Positions 6,893 through 16,256 of a DNA stretch of 32,594 bases are shown piece after piece. Each line of letters begins with the position of its first letter. Positions within the stretch are counted from its first letter, which is position 1. This DNA comes from a virus. A program made the position numbers and the translations under genes. The DNA lies in the IMG/VR virus record IMGVR_UViG_3300023109_002606, positions 1 to 32,594 of that record; one strand, written 5' to 3'. The notes under the pieces were generated by a model, which did not search any database, was not told where the DNA came from, and was given only the letters and a program-made list of their open reading frames with translations.

Positions 6893-9573
6893 TGTATCAA
6901 TCAATTTTCTATGATAGAAGCGACTATGTCTATTATCTTAGGGATGACAAACATGGTTGGAAGAAAAATTTCAAATATGATCCTACTAGATATCAATTAG
7001 ACCCTGATGGAGATTTAAAAACAATATTCGGCCAATCAGTTTCTGTGGCTCCAAGAGCAAAATTTAGAGATCCTAACTTCTTTGAAAATGACGTAGACAG
7101 AGATACCCGTTTACTAGTCGATTTATATTACGAATCAGATGATACTCCTTCATTTCATAATATAGTTTATTTTGATATTGAGTGTGAAATTGTTGGTGCA
7201 TTAACCCCTGAAAATATTAAAAACCCTAAAGGTAAAATAACCTCAGTTGCTGTGTATGATAATAATAGTAAAAAGTACTATTGTTTGATATTGGATGAAA
7301 GTAAGAGATTAAATAAAATTAGTGGAGAAACTGAAATTATTAGATATGATAATGAAAAAGACTTACTAAATGGTTTTCTAGATCTATGGATAAAATTAGA
7401 CCCAACCATAATATCAGGATGGAATAGTCAATACTTTGATGTTCCTTACCTTTATTATAGAATGGAAAAAATTATAGGTAAAACCCAAGCAAGCTATTTT
7501 TCACCTCTTAATAAAATAAATCCATTACAAAGAAAAGATAGGAAAACAGGTAATATTATTAATACAGTTCAATTAGGAGGTATTAATCATTTAGATTATA
7601 TGCTCCTATTCCAGAAATTTATTACTAAACAAGAACCTTCTTATAGATTAGATGATATTGGATCCAAATATGCTAAGTTATCTAAAATTGAATATGAAGG
7701 AAACTTAGATCATTTATTTGAAACTGATGTAGAAAAATTTATTGAATATAACATACGAGATGTTGAAATATTAGTTGAATTAGAACGTTCTCTTAAATTT
7801 ATTGAGCTTACAGTTAATATTTGTCACTTATGTCATACACCTTATGAGACTATATATTATTCAACTGTATTAAATGATGGAGCTATTTTAACTTACCTAA
7901 AGCGTAAAGGTATTGTATCTCCTAATAAACCTACAACTTATAACCCTAATTTAAATATTGGGAATGTAATTAAAGGAATACAAACCAATCCATCTTTGCG
8001 TCAAAGTGAAATTGATGAAAAAATAGCAGAAGTTAAACGAACTCAAGAATATGCTGGGGGTTATCTTAAAGAGCCAGTTCCTGGATTGTATGAGTGGGTT
8101 ATTGATCTTGATTTTACTTCTCTATATCCTTCAATTATTCGTTCCCTTAATATTGGTGTTGAAACTTTAGTAGGACGTATTGTAAATAAAAATAAATATG
8201 ATAACCAATGGTCATTAAAGGAACTAAGAGCAATGGATCCTATGACTAAAGTAGAAATTGAAAGGTTAAATAAAGATTATACTATTGCTGTTACTGAAAA
8301 TGTACCTGTAGGTTTAATTATTAAACAAATAGAACAAGATGACCTTTTAATATCAGCTCCTGGGGTTATATTCCGTAAAGATAAATCAAGTGTAGTTTGT
8401 GAGATATTAGCTGATTGGTTTGCCAAACGTGTTGAATATAAAAATAAAATGAAAAAAGCATACAAAGCAGGTGATGCTGTGCAAGGTGAATTTTATAATA
8501 AACGTCAACACGCGTATAAAATTAAACTAAATGATGTTTATGGTGTATTCGCCCAAAATGGATGGAGATACACAGATGGACATAAAATGATAAGTAAGGC
8601 TATTACATTAACTGGTCAACGATTAACCCAAGATTCTATTATTTTTGTAAATAACTGGATTAATGAACAAATGGGAACTGATAAAGATTATATTATTACA
8701 TCAGATACTGATTCATTATTTGCCCAAGTAAAAGATCTTATTGTTTATAGAAACCCAGAACTAGCTAATGCTGATAGGGAAACCATTGTAGAGGAAACAT
8801 TAAAAGTTGCTGAAGAAATTCAAGAATTAGCTAATAAGCATCTTCATGAAATGGCTCAAGAATTATTCAATATCAAATATCCAGATGAACCTCATTATTT
8901 TGAGTTAAAACAAGAAGTTGTACTTGAAAGGGGATATTTCTCAGGCAAACGTAGATATGCTCAATTTATTGTAAATAAAGAAGGAATTCCAACTGAAGAG
9001 TTAGATATGAAAGGTTTAGATCTAATGAAGTCTAACTTCCCTCCATTATTTAAAAAGTTTGGAGAACATATCCTTACTGAAATTATGTTTGGTAAAGAAA
9101 AAGCTGATATTGATAGACAAGTTCTTGATTTTAGAGAATCACTTAGAACAGTAGGTTGGAAAGAAATACTAAAACCCACAGGACTAAAGAAAATGAGGGA
9201 GTATATTGCTTCCCCTCCCAAATCAGGTGAAATATTTTCTCGTTTAGGATTAAAATGTCCTATTAATACCAAATCAGCAATTTTTTATAATGATATCCTT
9301 AAATTTAAAGGATTAGATAAAAAGTTCCCTATATTTCAAGTTGGAGATAAAATGTATATTGCGTATCTTAAAGAGAATCCATATAGAATAGATACTATTG
9401 GATTTAATGGATATAATGATCCCCCTGAAATTATGGATTTTATTGAAAAATATATTGATAGAGATGGAATATTTGACTCAGTAATTAAGAATAAATTAGA
9501 AAACGTATACCACGACATTAATTGGGGAATGCCAGTATTTAATAGAAAGATAAATAATATTTTTAAGTTTTAA
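6892..9573 (+). CDS. 43: DNA polymerase, family B (T4 gp43-like)
   Basis: This is the replicative polymerase, with 893 residues against 898 in T4. The exonuclease domain has Exo I FDIEC (Asp95, Glu97), Exo II GWNSQYFDVPYL (Asp183) and Exo III YNIRDVEIL (Asp290). The polymerase domain has motif A DFTSLYPSIIRSLN (Asp407), motif B around KRQHAYKIKLNDVYGVFAQ (538-555) and motif C TSDTDSLF with Asp605 and Asp607. All catalytic residues seen in active members are present. No intein or break interrupts it. It starts in the stop codon of the MazG-like gene and is followed after 1 nt by the probable clamp gene, giving a compact replication unit. Confidence 0.97.
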   Translation: MYQSIFYDRSDYVYYLRDDKHGWKKNFKYDPTRYQLDPDGDLKTIFGQSVSVAPRAKFRDPNFFENDVDRDTRLLVDLYYESDDTPSFHNIVYFDIECEIVGALTPENIKNPKGKITSVAVYDNNSKKYYCLILDESKRLNKISGETEIIRYDNEKDLLNGFLDLWIKLDPTIISGWNSQYFDVPYLYYRMEKIIGKTQASYFSPLNKINPLQRKDRKTGNIINTVQLGGINHLDYMLLFQKFITKQEPSYRLDDIGSKYAKLSKIEYEGNLDHLFETDVEKFIEYNIRDVEILVELERSLKFIELTVNICHLCHTPYETIYYSTVLNDGAILTYLKRKGIVSPNKPTTYNPNLNIGNVIKGIQTNPSLRQSEIDEKIAEVKRTQEYAGGYLKEPVPGLYEWVIDLDFTSLYPSIIRSLNIGVETLVGRIVNKNKYDNQWSLKELRAMDPMTKVEIERLNKDYTIAVTENVPVGLIIKQIEQDDLLISAPGVIFRKDKSSVVCEILADWFAKRVEYKNKMKKAYKAGDAVQGEFYNKRQHAYKIKLNDVYGVFAQNGWRYTDGHKMISKAITLTGQRLTQDSIIFVNNWINEQMGTDKDYIITSDTDSLFAQVKDLIVYRNPELANADRETIVEETLKVAEEIQELANKHLHEMAQELFNIKYPDEPHYFELKQEVVLERGYFSGKRRYAQFIVNKEGIPTEELDMKGLDLMKSNFPPLFKKFGEHILTEIMFGKEKADIDRQVLDFRESLRTVGWKEILKPTGLKKMREYIASPPKSGEIFSRLGLKCPINTKSAIFYNDILKFKGLDKKFPIFQVGDKMYIAYLKENPYRIDTIGFNGYNDPPEIMDFIEKYIDRDGIFDSVIKNKLENVYHDINWGMPVFNRKINNIFKF

Positions 9574-9574
9574 T

Positions 9575-10318
9575 ATGATAGATAAATTAGATTTAGTATC
9601 AATAATTTCAAAGTATCACTTAAATGGTACTGTTGAGCAAGTACGATGGGATATAAAAAATAATACTTTAGGTATTGGTTTTAATTCCCCCTCAAAAGAT
9701 TTATTAGGAAGAATAGATTATAAAGAATTTCCTGTTGAGGATTCAGTTATAGCTATTGGTAATACTAGTCAATTAGTAAAATTAATAGGAATTACAAATG
9801 GTTATTTAAATTTAGAATATAATAAAAAACATAAGTTAATTACCCAATTAATTATTGCTGATAATCAATATACTCTTAATTATGCTTTAGCTGATACTAA
9901 TCATATCCCTGCATCTGGAGAATTAGCAGGAGAATTTGAATATACAGCAACAGCAGAAATAGATAATGAGAGTATTTCAGCTATTGTTAAAGCAAAACAA
10001 GCACTAACTGATGCTAATACAGTTGTAATCAAATACAGCCCAAATGAAGATAATGAAGATAGAATAGAATTATGTTTTGGGGGAAATATTCAATATTCTA
10101 ATAAAGTATCATTTTACTTACAAGATGTTAATTTAGAAGACACAAATATAGATGAACATTATGATTCAAGTAGAATTAAAGAAATAATGTATTGCAATAA
10201 AGATATGACATCAGGAAAATTAAGTTTATGTTTACAAGAAAATAAAGAACATATAAAACTTGAATTTGAAAATGATAAATTAAAAAGCACTTATTATCTT
10301 GTTTCAAAAGAAAAATAA
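9575..10318 (+). CDS. probable DNA polymerase sliding clamp (T4 gp45-like)
   Basis: This 247-residue protein lies directly after the polymerase. Its pattern of many short strands is what a two-domain phage clamp gives: an opening helix (IDKLDLVSIISKYH), VIAIGNTSQLVKLIG in the place of the T4 gp45 segment around its first domain helix, then YTLNYALADTNHIPASG resembling the gp45 linker region. A second half (AIVKAKQALTDANTVVIKY, then NKVSFYLQDVN) repeats the design. T4 gp45 has 228 residues. Similarity is by layout and a few conserved positions only, so this is inference backed by gene order and by gp44- and gp62-like loader genes downstream. Confidence 0.65.
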   Translation: MIDKLDLVSIISKYHLNGTVEQVRWDIKNNTLGIGFNSPSKDLLGRIDYKEFPVEDSVIAIGNTSQLVKLIGITNGYLNLEYNKKHKLITQLIIADNQYTLNYALADTNHIPASGELAGEFEYTATAEIDNESISAIVKAKQALTDANTVVIKYSPNEDNEDRIELCFGGNIQYSNKVSFYLQDVNLEDTNIDEHYDSSRIKEIMYCNKDMTSGKLSLCLQENKEHIKLEFENDKLKSTYYLVSKEK

Positions 10319-10329
10319 TTATATATTTA
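10298..10329 (+). promoter_or_regulatory. probable promoter for hsp20
   Basis: CTTG at 10298-10301, 20 nt, then TATATTTA at 10322-10329. The -33 box lies inside the end of the clamp gene. The bases before the -7 box are ATTA, without the TTCG found at most others. It would give a leader of about 65 nt, the longest in the window, holding the inverted-repeat arm and the UUCG hairpin. Confidence 0.6.
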
Positions 10330-10367
10330 TAATAAACGACCTTAGGGCACAATTTATAGTTTAACCC

Positions 10368-10384
10368 GCTGATCTTCGGACAGC
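10368..10384 (+). promoter_or_regulatory. UUCG-capped hairpin in the hsp20 leader
   Basis: GCTG (10368-10371), a bulged A, then TC pairs with GA and CAGC (10379-10384) around a TTCG loop, giving the very stable C(UUCG)G tetraloop. It ends 18 nt before ATG 10403 in an otherwise AT-rich leader. A heat-shock gene with a structured leader suggests translational or stability control, such as an RNA thermometer, but no start-site sequestration is visible. Confidence 0.65.
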
Positions 10385-10402
10385 ATAAATTTAAAAAATG
10401 AT

Positions 10403-10819
10403 ATGAGTACATTAAACATTAATGAACGTAATCCGTTCGACATTCTATTTAGAAACTTCTTTAATGCAGAAGACCAATTCGCACCAGCATTAAATTCAAA
10501 ACAACCCCATCCCTTAGACATTTATTATGATGATGAAGGACTTCATTTTGAAGTAGCCTGTACAGGACTTACTAAAGATGACCTTGACATTAGTGTAGAA
10601 GGAGATTTATTAAAAATTAGTTATAAAAAACCTAAAAGTGAAATCGACTTCTCAGGTTATATCTATCATGGTTTATCTAGAAAATCATTTGATTTAGGAT
10701 ATAAAATATCTCCAAAATTTAATCTAAATAAGATTGGAGCTGAAATGGAAAATGGTTTATTAAAACTTCATATTCCAATTTCAGAAGAGTCAAAACCAAA
10801 AACAGTAAAAATTAAGTAA
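10403..10819 (+). CDS. small heat-shock protein (Hsp20/alpha-crystallin family)
   Basis: sHSPs are ATP-independent holdases that bind unfolding proteins. The 138-residue protein has a short N-terminal arm (RNPFDILFRNFFNAE), then an alpha-crystallin domain from about residue 33 (HPLDIYYDDEGLHFEVACTG, LTKDDLDISVEGDLLKISY), SRKSFDLGYKISPKFNLNKI, and the family's AEMENGLLKLHIPI strand. A short PKTVKIK tail with an alternating V-I pattern may fit the oligomerisation groove. Hsp20 genes are known in T4-type cyanophages. Here it is grouped with groES and groEL and has its own promoter, a structured leader and flanking inverted repeats. Confidence 0.94.
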   Translation: MSTLNINERNPFDILFRNFFNAEDQFAPALNSKQPHPLDIYYDDEGLHFEVACTGLTKDDLDISVEGDLLKISYKKPKSEIDFSGYIYHGLSRKSFDLGYKISPKFNLNKIGAEMENGLLKLHIPISEESKPKTVKIK

Positions 10820-10836
10820 CCTATTGTGCCCTTAAG

Positions 10837-10868
10837 GTTGTTTTATTAATATACTGTTCGTATATTCA
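10837..10868 (+). promoter_or_regulatory. Bacteroidota-type promoter for the groES-groEL unit
   Basis: GTTG at 10837-10840, 20 nt, then TATATTCA at 10861-10868 with TTCG just before. The -33 box touches the right arm of the inverted repeat. Transcription would begin about 18 nt before ATG 10894, with leader AAATAAATAAAAAAGTTAT, and would serve the 105-residue protein, groES and groEL. Confidence 0.78.
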
Positions 10869-10893
10869 CGTTATAAATAAATAAAAAAGTTAT

Positions 10894-11207
10894 ATGGCAA
10901 ACACAATTATTAAAGATCCAGTATTACTCCCGTATTACATTTCTAAAGATCAGTATTGTTATACTGTAATCGAAATCATTACTCCGGATGAAAAAAATCT
11001 TGGAAGATTTGGCAATAAAGGAAATGAAAATGAAGGTAAAGATTATGAAAAACCTTTAGGTCATTATTCTACTCTAGCTAATGCATTAAAGAAAATAGCA
11101 AAAGTAAAATTAGATACAAAACCTGAATATAATAGTATTTTAGAATATATTAAAACTTGGGAATCAGAAAAAACAGAAATGGAAAAATTATTAAATAAAA
11201 TCGGAAT

Positions 11208-11211
<4 letters not shown>
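10894..11211 (+). CDS. unknown small protein at head of the groES-groEL unit
   Basis: This 105-residue, lysine-rich soluble protein contains YCYTVIEIITPDEKNLGRFG, a Gly/Asn/Glu-rich loop (NKGNENEGKDYEKPLG) and a helical C-terminal half (STLANALKKIAKVKL, SILEYIKTWESEKTEMEKLL). The Y-x-V...PLGYY-like...AL-K-I order resembles small phage proteins I have seen without assigned function; that recollection is weak. It is the first gene after a strong promoter and overlaps groES by 4 nt, so it is made together with the chaperonins. Confidence 0.8.
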
Positions 11212-13117
<1,906 letters not shown>

Positions 13118-13130
13118 AAAATATTAGGTT

Positions 13131-13391
13131 ATGAGTAAAACAGAAGTTATAGAAAAACTCCATGAGATAGCTCAACGTGTCCCCCCTGGGGACCGTTGGG
13201 AAGTCGATGGTGTAAAAGAAATTCAAAAATCACTTACTAATGCTTTGGAATCATGGTTTCAGATAGCTAAGGTAAAACCATCAGCATTTCGTTTAGATTT
13301 GGCTAAGGGTAAACTTTTTGCTATATTACCTGATGAAGTAGAGATAGTAGAACCAGAACCAATTAAATATTCAATTTACGGAGATGAGTAA
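13131..13391 (+). CDS. unknown 86-residue protein
   Basis: This is a soluble protein with an N-terminal helix (EVIEKLHEIAQRV), a GDRWEVDGVKEIQKSLTNALESWF segment and a terminal acidic, proline-rich tail (EVEIVEPEPIKY). It starts 13 nt after groEL behind a GGTTATG context and overlaps the clamp-loader ATPase gene by 8 nt, which suggests shared expression with the replication proteins. I recognise no family or catalytic motif. Confidence 0.78.
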   Translation: MSKTEVIEKLHEIAQRVPPGDRWEVDGVKEIQKSLTNALESWFQIAKVKPSAFRLDLAKGKLFAILPDEVEIVEPEPIKYSIYGDE

Positions 13392-14298
13392 AAAAATAAA
13401 TACACTTTGGGTTGAAAAATATCGTAGTGCTGATTTAAATAGTTATGTAGGAAATGAGACAATTAAAACAACAGTCGATAAATACATTAAACAAAATGAC
13501 ATTCAGAACTTTTTATTCTATGGCCCTGCAGGTACTGGGAAGACTACTCTTGCTAAGCTTATCGTTAATAATTTGGACTGTGAATATCTTTATATTAATG
13601 CCAGTGATGAACGTGGAATTGATACTATTAGAGATAAGGTCTCAAGTTTCGCAGGTTCAGCATCGTTTGCTCCCCTTAAAGTAATTATTTTAGATGAGGC
13701 TGATTTCTTAACAATCCAAGGTCAGGCCGCTCTTAGAAATGTAATAGAAACTTATTCACGTACTACTCGTTTTATATTAACTTGTAATTTTGTAGAACGT
13801 ATTATTGATCCTTTACAATCTAGATGTCAAGTACTTAAAATTGTTCCCCCATCAAAACAAGATATTGCTTATCATCTTGTTAATATTTTCAAGCAGGAAA
13901 AAGTTGATTGTGCTGCTGATGATTTAAAAATAGTGGTAAATCAATTCTATCCTGATTTACGTAAAATGCTTAATACTCTCCAATTATCCATCCAAGATGA
14001 TGAAGTAGTATTAGATAAATCTATACTTGTATCATCTAATTATATGGCTCAAGTACTTAAAGAATTAAAAAATGCTAAACCGAATTGGAGAGAAATTAGA
14101 CAAATTATCGCTAATGCAAATGTCAGTGATTTTGAGGAACTTTATCGTTATTTGTATGATAATGCTTCTATATACGCAAATGGAATGGAAGGAATGGTTG
14201 CTATTTACATCAACGAGTATAGTTATCAGTCTAATTTCCGTATTGATAAAGAAATTAACGCAATGGCACTCATCCAAAAATTAATAGAATTAAAATGA
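13384..14298 (+). CDS. 44: clamp loader ATPase (T4 gp44/RFC small-subunit-like)
   Basis: This AAA+ ATPase opens the sliding clamp and places it on primed DNA. The 304-residue protein begins with LWVEKYRSADLNSYVG, typical of RFC/gp44. The Walker A motif is GPAGTGKTT (47-55), Walker B IILDEAD (101-107), sensor 1 LTCNF (132-136), and the SRC arginine-finger motif holds Arg147. T4 gp44 has 319 residues. A helical collar follows to the C terminus. The probable gp62 partner is at 15103, separated by four small genes, whereas in T4 genes 44 and 62 are adjacent. Confidence 0.94.
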   Translation: MSKKINTLWVEKYRSADLNSYVGNETIKTTVDKYIKQNDIQNFLFYGPAGTGKTTLAKLIVNNLDCEYLYINASDERGIDTIRDKVSSFAGSASFAPLKVIILDEADFLTIQGQAALRNVIETYSRTTRFILTCNFVERIIDPLQSRCQVLKIVPPSKQDIAYHLVNIFKQEKVDCAADDLKIVVNQFYPDLRKMLNTLQLSIQDDEVVLDKSILVSSNYMAQVLKELKNAKPNWREIRQIIANANVSDFEELYRYLYDNASIYANGMEGMVAIYINEYSYQSNFRIDKEINAMALIQKLIELK

Positions 14299-14495
14299 AA
14301 CAATTCTTAGAACATAAATATACCAAACTATTATTTAGTCTATCAATTATGGGTTCAGCAATACCCTCTATATACGCTGATTTTACTACAGGGCATAGTG
14401 GTACTTGGACTCATTATGGAATGGTAATAACTGGTATTTTGTATTTTATAGAATCATCTTTATGGACTTTAGATTTATGGAAAAAGAACAATTAA
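14295..14495 (+). CDS. two-helix small membrane protein
   Basis: The 66-residue protein has a short basic N terminus and two hydrophobic segments (about 13-28, LFSLSIMGSAIPSIYA, and 42-60, GMVITGILYFIESSLWTLD), ending in WKKNN. This is a hairpin-type inner-membrane topology. Its start overlaps the gp44 stop by 4 nt, and its last 19 nt overlap the next gene, which also encodes a two-helix membrane protein. The pair may act together. A holin is possible from size and topology, but its place among replication genes gives no support. Confidence 0.8.
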   Translation: MKQFLEHKYTKLLFSLSIMGSAIPSIYADFTTGHSGTWTHYGMVITGILYFIESSLWTLDLWKKNN

Positions 14496-14857
14496 AAAAA
14501 GCACTTGAATATTATGAAGTTTTAATCTTTGAAAATAAAGATTATGATATAAACGACTTTTATAATTTAAAAAGAGAATTACTAAAAGGTGAGCATCTAG
14601 ATTTAATTCAAATTTTTGAAGTGCTAGAAGCTATGGTTGAAAAAAGACATAATGATCTTATGAACCGTAGATTAAACCTGTTAACTGTATGGTCTACAAT
14701 ATTTCTCCCCTTATCATTTTACACTGGACTTTGGGGAATGAACTTTGATGACGTACCTTTAATATCAGATGATAATGGATTTTGGGTTTTTACAGGATTA
14801 ACAATAATTACAATAGGAGCAATGTTTGCCTACTTTAAAAGAAACAAATGGATTTAA
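14477..14857 (+). CDS. miniature CorA-like magnesium channel domain
   Basis: The 126-residue protein (ATG 14477; an upstream in-frame ATG at 14405 would overlap the previous gene by 91 nt and encodes an unlikely Trp/Phe-rich leader) matches the C-terminal pore part of CorA. A helical stalk (residues 40-66) leads into NLLTVWSTIFLPLSFYTGLWGMNF with the GMN selectivity signature at 87-89. An acidic loop (DDVPLISDDNG), a second membrane helix and the basic KRNKW end follow. Full CorA proteins have about 315 residues with a large cytoplasmic metal-sensing funnel, which is almost wholly missing here. It could be a free pore, a regulator of host CorA, or a membrane-disrupting protein. Confidence 0.85.
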   Translation: MEKEQLKKALEYYEVLIFENKDYDINDFYNLKRELLKGEHLDLIQIFEVLEAMVEKRHNDLMNRRLNLLTVWSTIFLPLSFYTGLWGMNFDDVPLISDDNGFWVFTGLTIITIGAMFAYFKRNKWI

Positions 14858-14875
14858 TAAATTAATAAAAAACAA

Positions 14876-15103
14876 ATGAATCAAGCACAACAACCTCAAA
14901 TTGATTTGAGCAAAACAACATCAGTCGAAACTCCAAGTGGATCTAAAATCTGGCAGCAAGGAGTAATTTTACGTAAAGTATCTCGTTTCGTAGTAGGAGC
15001 AGATGAAGATGGTCTTATTCCAATTCCAGTATTTTACGATTCAGAAACCGGAGATATCTTATTAGATACTCTACCTAAAGAATTAAGAGAAGAATATAAG
15101 TAA
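14876..15103 (+). CDS. unknown 75-residue protein
   Basis: The N terminus is polar and probably flexible (QAQQPQIDLSKTTSVETPSG). A compact strand-rich region follows (IWQQGVILRKVSRFVVG, GLIPIPVFYDSETGDILLD) and a charged C-terminal helix. There is no motif I can name. Its stop overlaps the probable gp62 start by one base (TAATG), which couples it to a clamp-loader gene. It could be a small partner of the replication machinery, but only position suggests that. Confidence 0.78.
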   Translation: MNQAQQPQIDLSKTTSVETPSGSKIWQQGVILRKVSRFVVGADEDGLIPIPVFYDSETGDILLDTLPKELREEYK

Positions 15104-15516
15104 TGAATTTATTCGATTGGCTTAACGAAATTACTTATACTAAACGAGATTGGAATTCCTTTACTGAGGATGAACAATCTTCGTTTAGTCCTTATATTGT
15201 ACATAGGTACGTAAGCATGTATTATGGTTATGTTGATATAGCGAATATTGCTCAAAAGTTACCAATGACTGAGAGTGAAAAGATTTATACTATATATAAA
15301 ACTATGTTACCTAAGAAAAAAATGTTTTTAAAATATATTAAAAGTAAAAATAAAAAAAGTAACAAAGAATTACTACAGTATATCTCAGAATATTTTAAAT
15401 GTTCATTTAGGGAAGCTAATAGTTATATTACTATATTGAAAAATAAAGGAATTAAAAGTATTCTAGAAGAGATGGGAATTAACGAAAAAGAAATTAAAAA
15501 ATTACTAAAAAAATAA
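15103..15516 (+). CDS. probable clamp loader small subunit (T4 gp62-like)
   Basis: The 137-residue all-helical, lysine-rich protein opens with FDWLNEITYTKRDWNSFTEDE. Its C-terminal half (LLQYISEYFKCSFREANSYI, TILKNKGIKSILEEMG) matches the gp62 pattern of a helix, an A-x-x-Y-x-x-IL turn, then an L-x-x-LK-like helix. T4 gp62 has 187 residues, so this one is short. In T4 one gp62 joins four gp44 subunits to load gp45. The call rests on that C-terminal pattern and on the presence of gp43- and gp44-like genes. A misassignment is possible. Confidence 0.65.
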   Translation: MNLFDWLNEITYTKRDWNSFTEDEQSSFSPYIVHRYVSMYYGYVDIANIAQKLPMTESEKIYTIYKTMLPKKKMFLKYIKSKNKKSNKELLQYISEYFKCSFREANSYITILKNKGIKSILEEMGINEKEIKKLLKK

Positions 15517-15519
15517 AAC

Positions 15520-15738
15520 ATGAGTAAACTAAGAAACATGCTTTACACATCAGCCATTTCCGATAAAGCAAAAGCACTATTAACTTTAGAATTACTAGAA
15601 AAAAACCCAGCAGGAATTGGAGACCATTCAACAGAAGACTTCTATAAAAATGCTGAAGAAGCACTCTCTATGTTAGCTGATGCTGATGAGAGATTAGAAA
15701 CAATAGAAAAATATTTAGATCAAAAACAAGTTATTTAA
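15520..15738 (+). CDS. unknown small helical protein
   Basis: The 72-residue protein is almost entirely predicted helix (AISDKAKALLTLELLEKNPA, DFYKNAEEALSMLADADERL, ETIEKYLDQKQ) and acidic in its second half. It could be a helical bundle or a small coiled-coil partner. It lies 3 nt after the gp62-like gene and 5 nt before the Nmad1 gene, so it is in the same transcript. No family recognised. Confidence 0.75.
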   Translation: MSKLRNMLYTSAISDKAKALLTLELLEKNPAGIGDHSTEDFYKNAEEALSMLADADERLETIEKYLDQKQVI

Positions 15739-15743
15739 ATAAA

Positions 15744-16199
15744 ATGTCAGAAAAAACATATAAACATCCTGATTGGGAAGTAACAACAACAGGACAAGAA
15801 AACCCAGATTATATAACAGGAACTTATCCTGAGTCTAAAGCAAGTTATGATGAAATTATAGGTTCAACTGTAGGTGATTTTGAAAAAATATACCCTGAAC
15901 TAGCAAAAGAATTTAAACAAATCCAGAAAGAACAATATGATTTGTTTGCTGGAAAAATGTTAGATTATGGATTAGGAAATATTGCTTTAGGGTCTACACT
16001 CACAGAAGATGAAGATGTACAGTGGTCATTGACTGGTATTTGGTTGCGTTGTAACGACAAGATAAACCGCCTAAAAAACATGCTTAATCGTAAAGGTAAA
16101 AATTATGTTAATGATGAACCCATGATTGATAGCTTTATTGATATATCAAATTATGGAATTATTGCCCAATTAGTGATGAGGGGCAAATGGAAGAAATAA
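15744..16199 (+). CDS. Nmad1/DUF1599-like protein (nucleotide-modification-associated)
   Basis: The central segment YDLFAGKMLDYGLGNIALGS (65-84), followed by GIWLRCNDKINRLKNM (98-113), NDEPMIDSFIDISNYGIIAQ (123-142) and a final GKWKK, matches the Nmad1/DUF1599 family, helical proteins frequent in phages that modify their DNA. Biochemical function is not firmly known; links to nucleotide modification come from gene-neighbourhood studies. The 151-residue length is normal. With QueD, QueE, FolE and the carbamoyltransferase in the same window it adds to the case for modified phage nucleotides. It is the last gene before the nuclease promoter. Confidence 0.82.
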   Translation: MSEKTYKHPDWEVTTTGQENPDYITGTYPESKASYDEIIGSTVGDFEKIYPELAKEFKQIQKEQYDLFAGKMLDYGLGNIALGSTLTEDEDVQWSLTGIWLRCNDKINRLKNMLNRKGKNYVNDEPMIDSFIDISNYGIIAQLVMRGKWKK

Positions 16200-16204
16200 T
16201 TTTA

Positions 16205-16236
16205 TTTGGTTACCTTAATCCTATTTCGTATATTAT
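16205..16236 (+). promoter_or_regulatory. Bacteroidota-type promoter for the nuclease gene
   Basis: TTTG at 16205-16208, 20 nt, then TATATTAT at 16229-16236 with TTCG just before. It lies in the gap after the stop at 16199. The transcript would start near 16243, about 15 nt before the TTG start codon at 16257. GATAAATAAATTGAAG forms the short leader. Confidence 0.75.
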
Positions 16237-16256
16237 AGGATAAATAAATTGAAGTT

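Larger units (their letters stand above)
10339..10838 (+). repeat. inverted repeat enclosing the hsp20 gene
   Basis: The left arm ACCTTAGGGCACAAT (10339-10353) is the reverse complement of ATTGTGCCCTTAAGGT (10823-10838) except for one extra A in the right arm. The arms lie about 50 nt before the start and 4 nt after the stop of hsp20. In the mRNA they could pair and close the whole gene in a loop. In DNA they could be remnants of a mobile cassette, although no transposase or target duplication is seen. Confidence 0.8.

Noticed and set aside
8277-9518. Minus-strand frames across the DNA polymerase gene
   Set aside because: Antisense to a gene with all motifs; the products are low-complexity and have no promoter-like sequence on that strand.
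10861-10882. T4 late-promoter-like TATAAATA just after the -7 box (also at 29746)
   Set aside because: It lies in the transcribed leader of the host-type promoter and is not found at most other promoters; AT-rich leaders produce it easily.
14405-14476. Upstream in-frame start for the CorA-like gene
   Set aside because: The extra residues would be Trp/Phe-rich and come from the frame-shifted membrane gene; ATG 14477 gives a normal helix start.
16200-16256. tRNA or other structured RNA in the larger gaps
   Set aside because: No gap has cloverleaf arms or a TTC-type loop; the gaps are under about 90 nt and explained by promoters and leaders.
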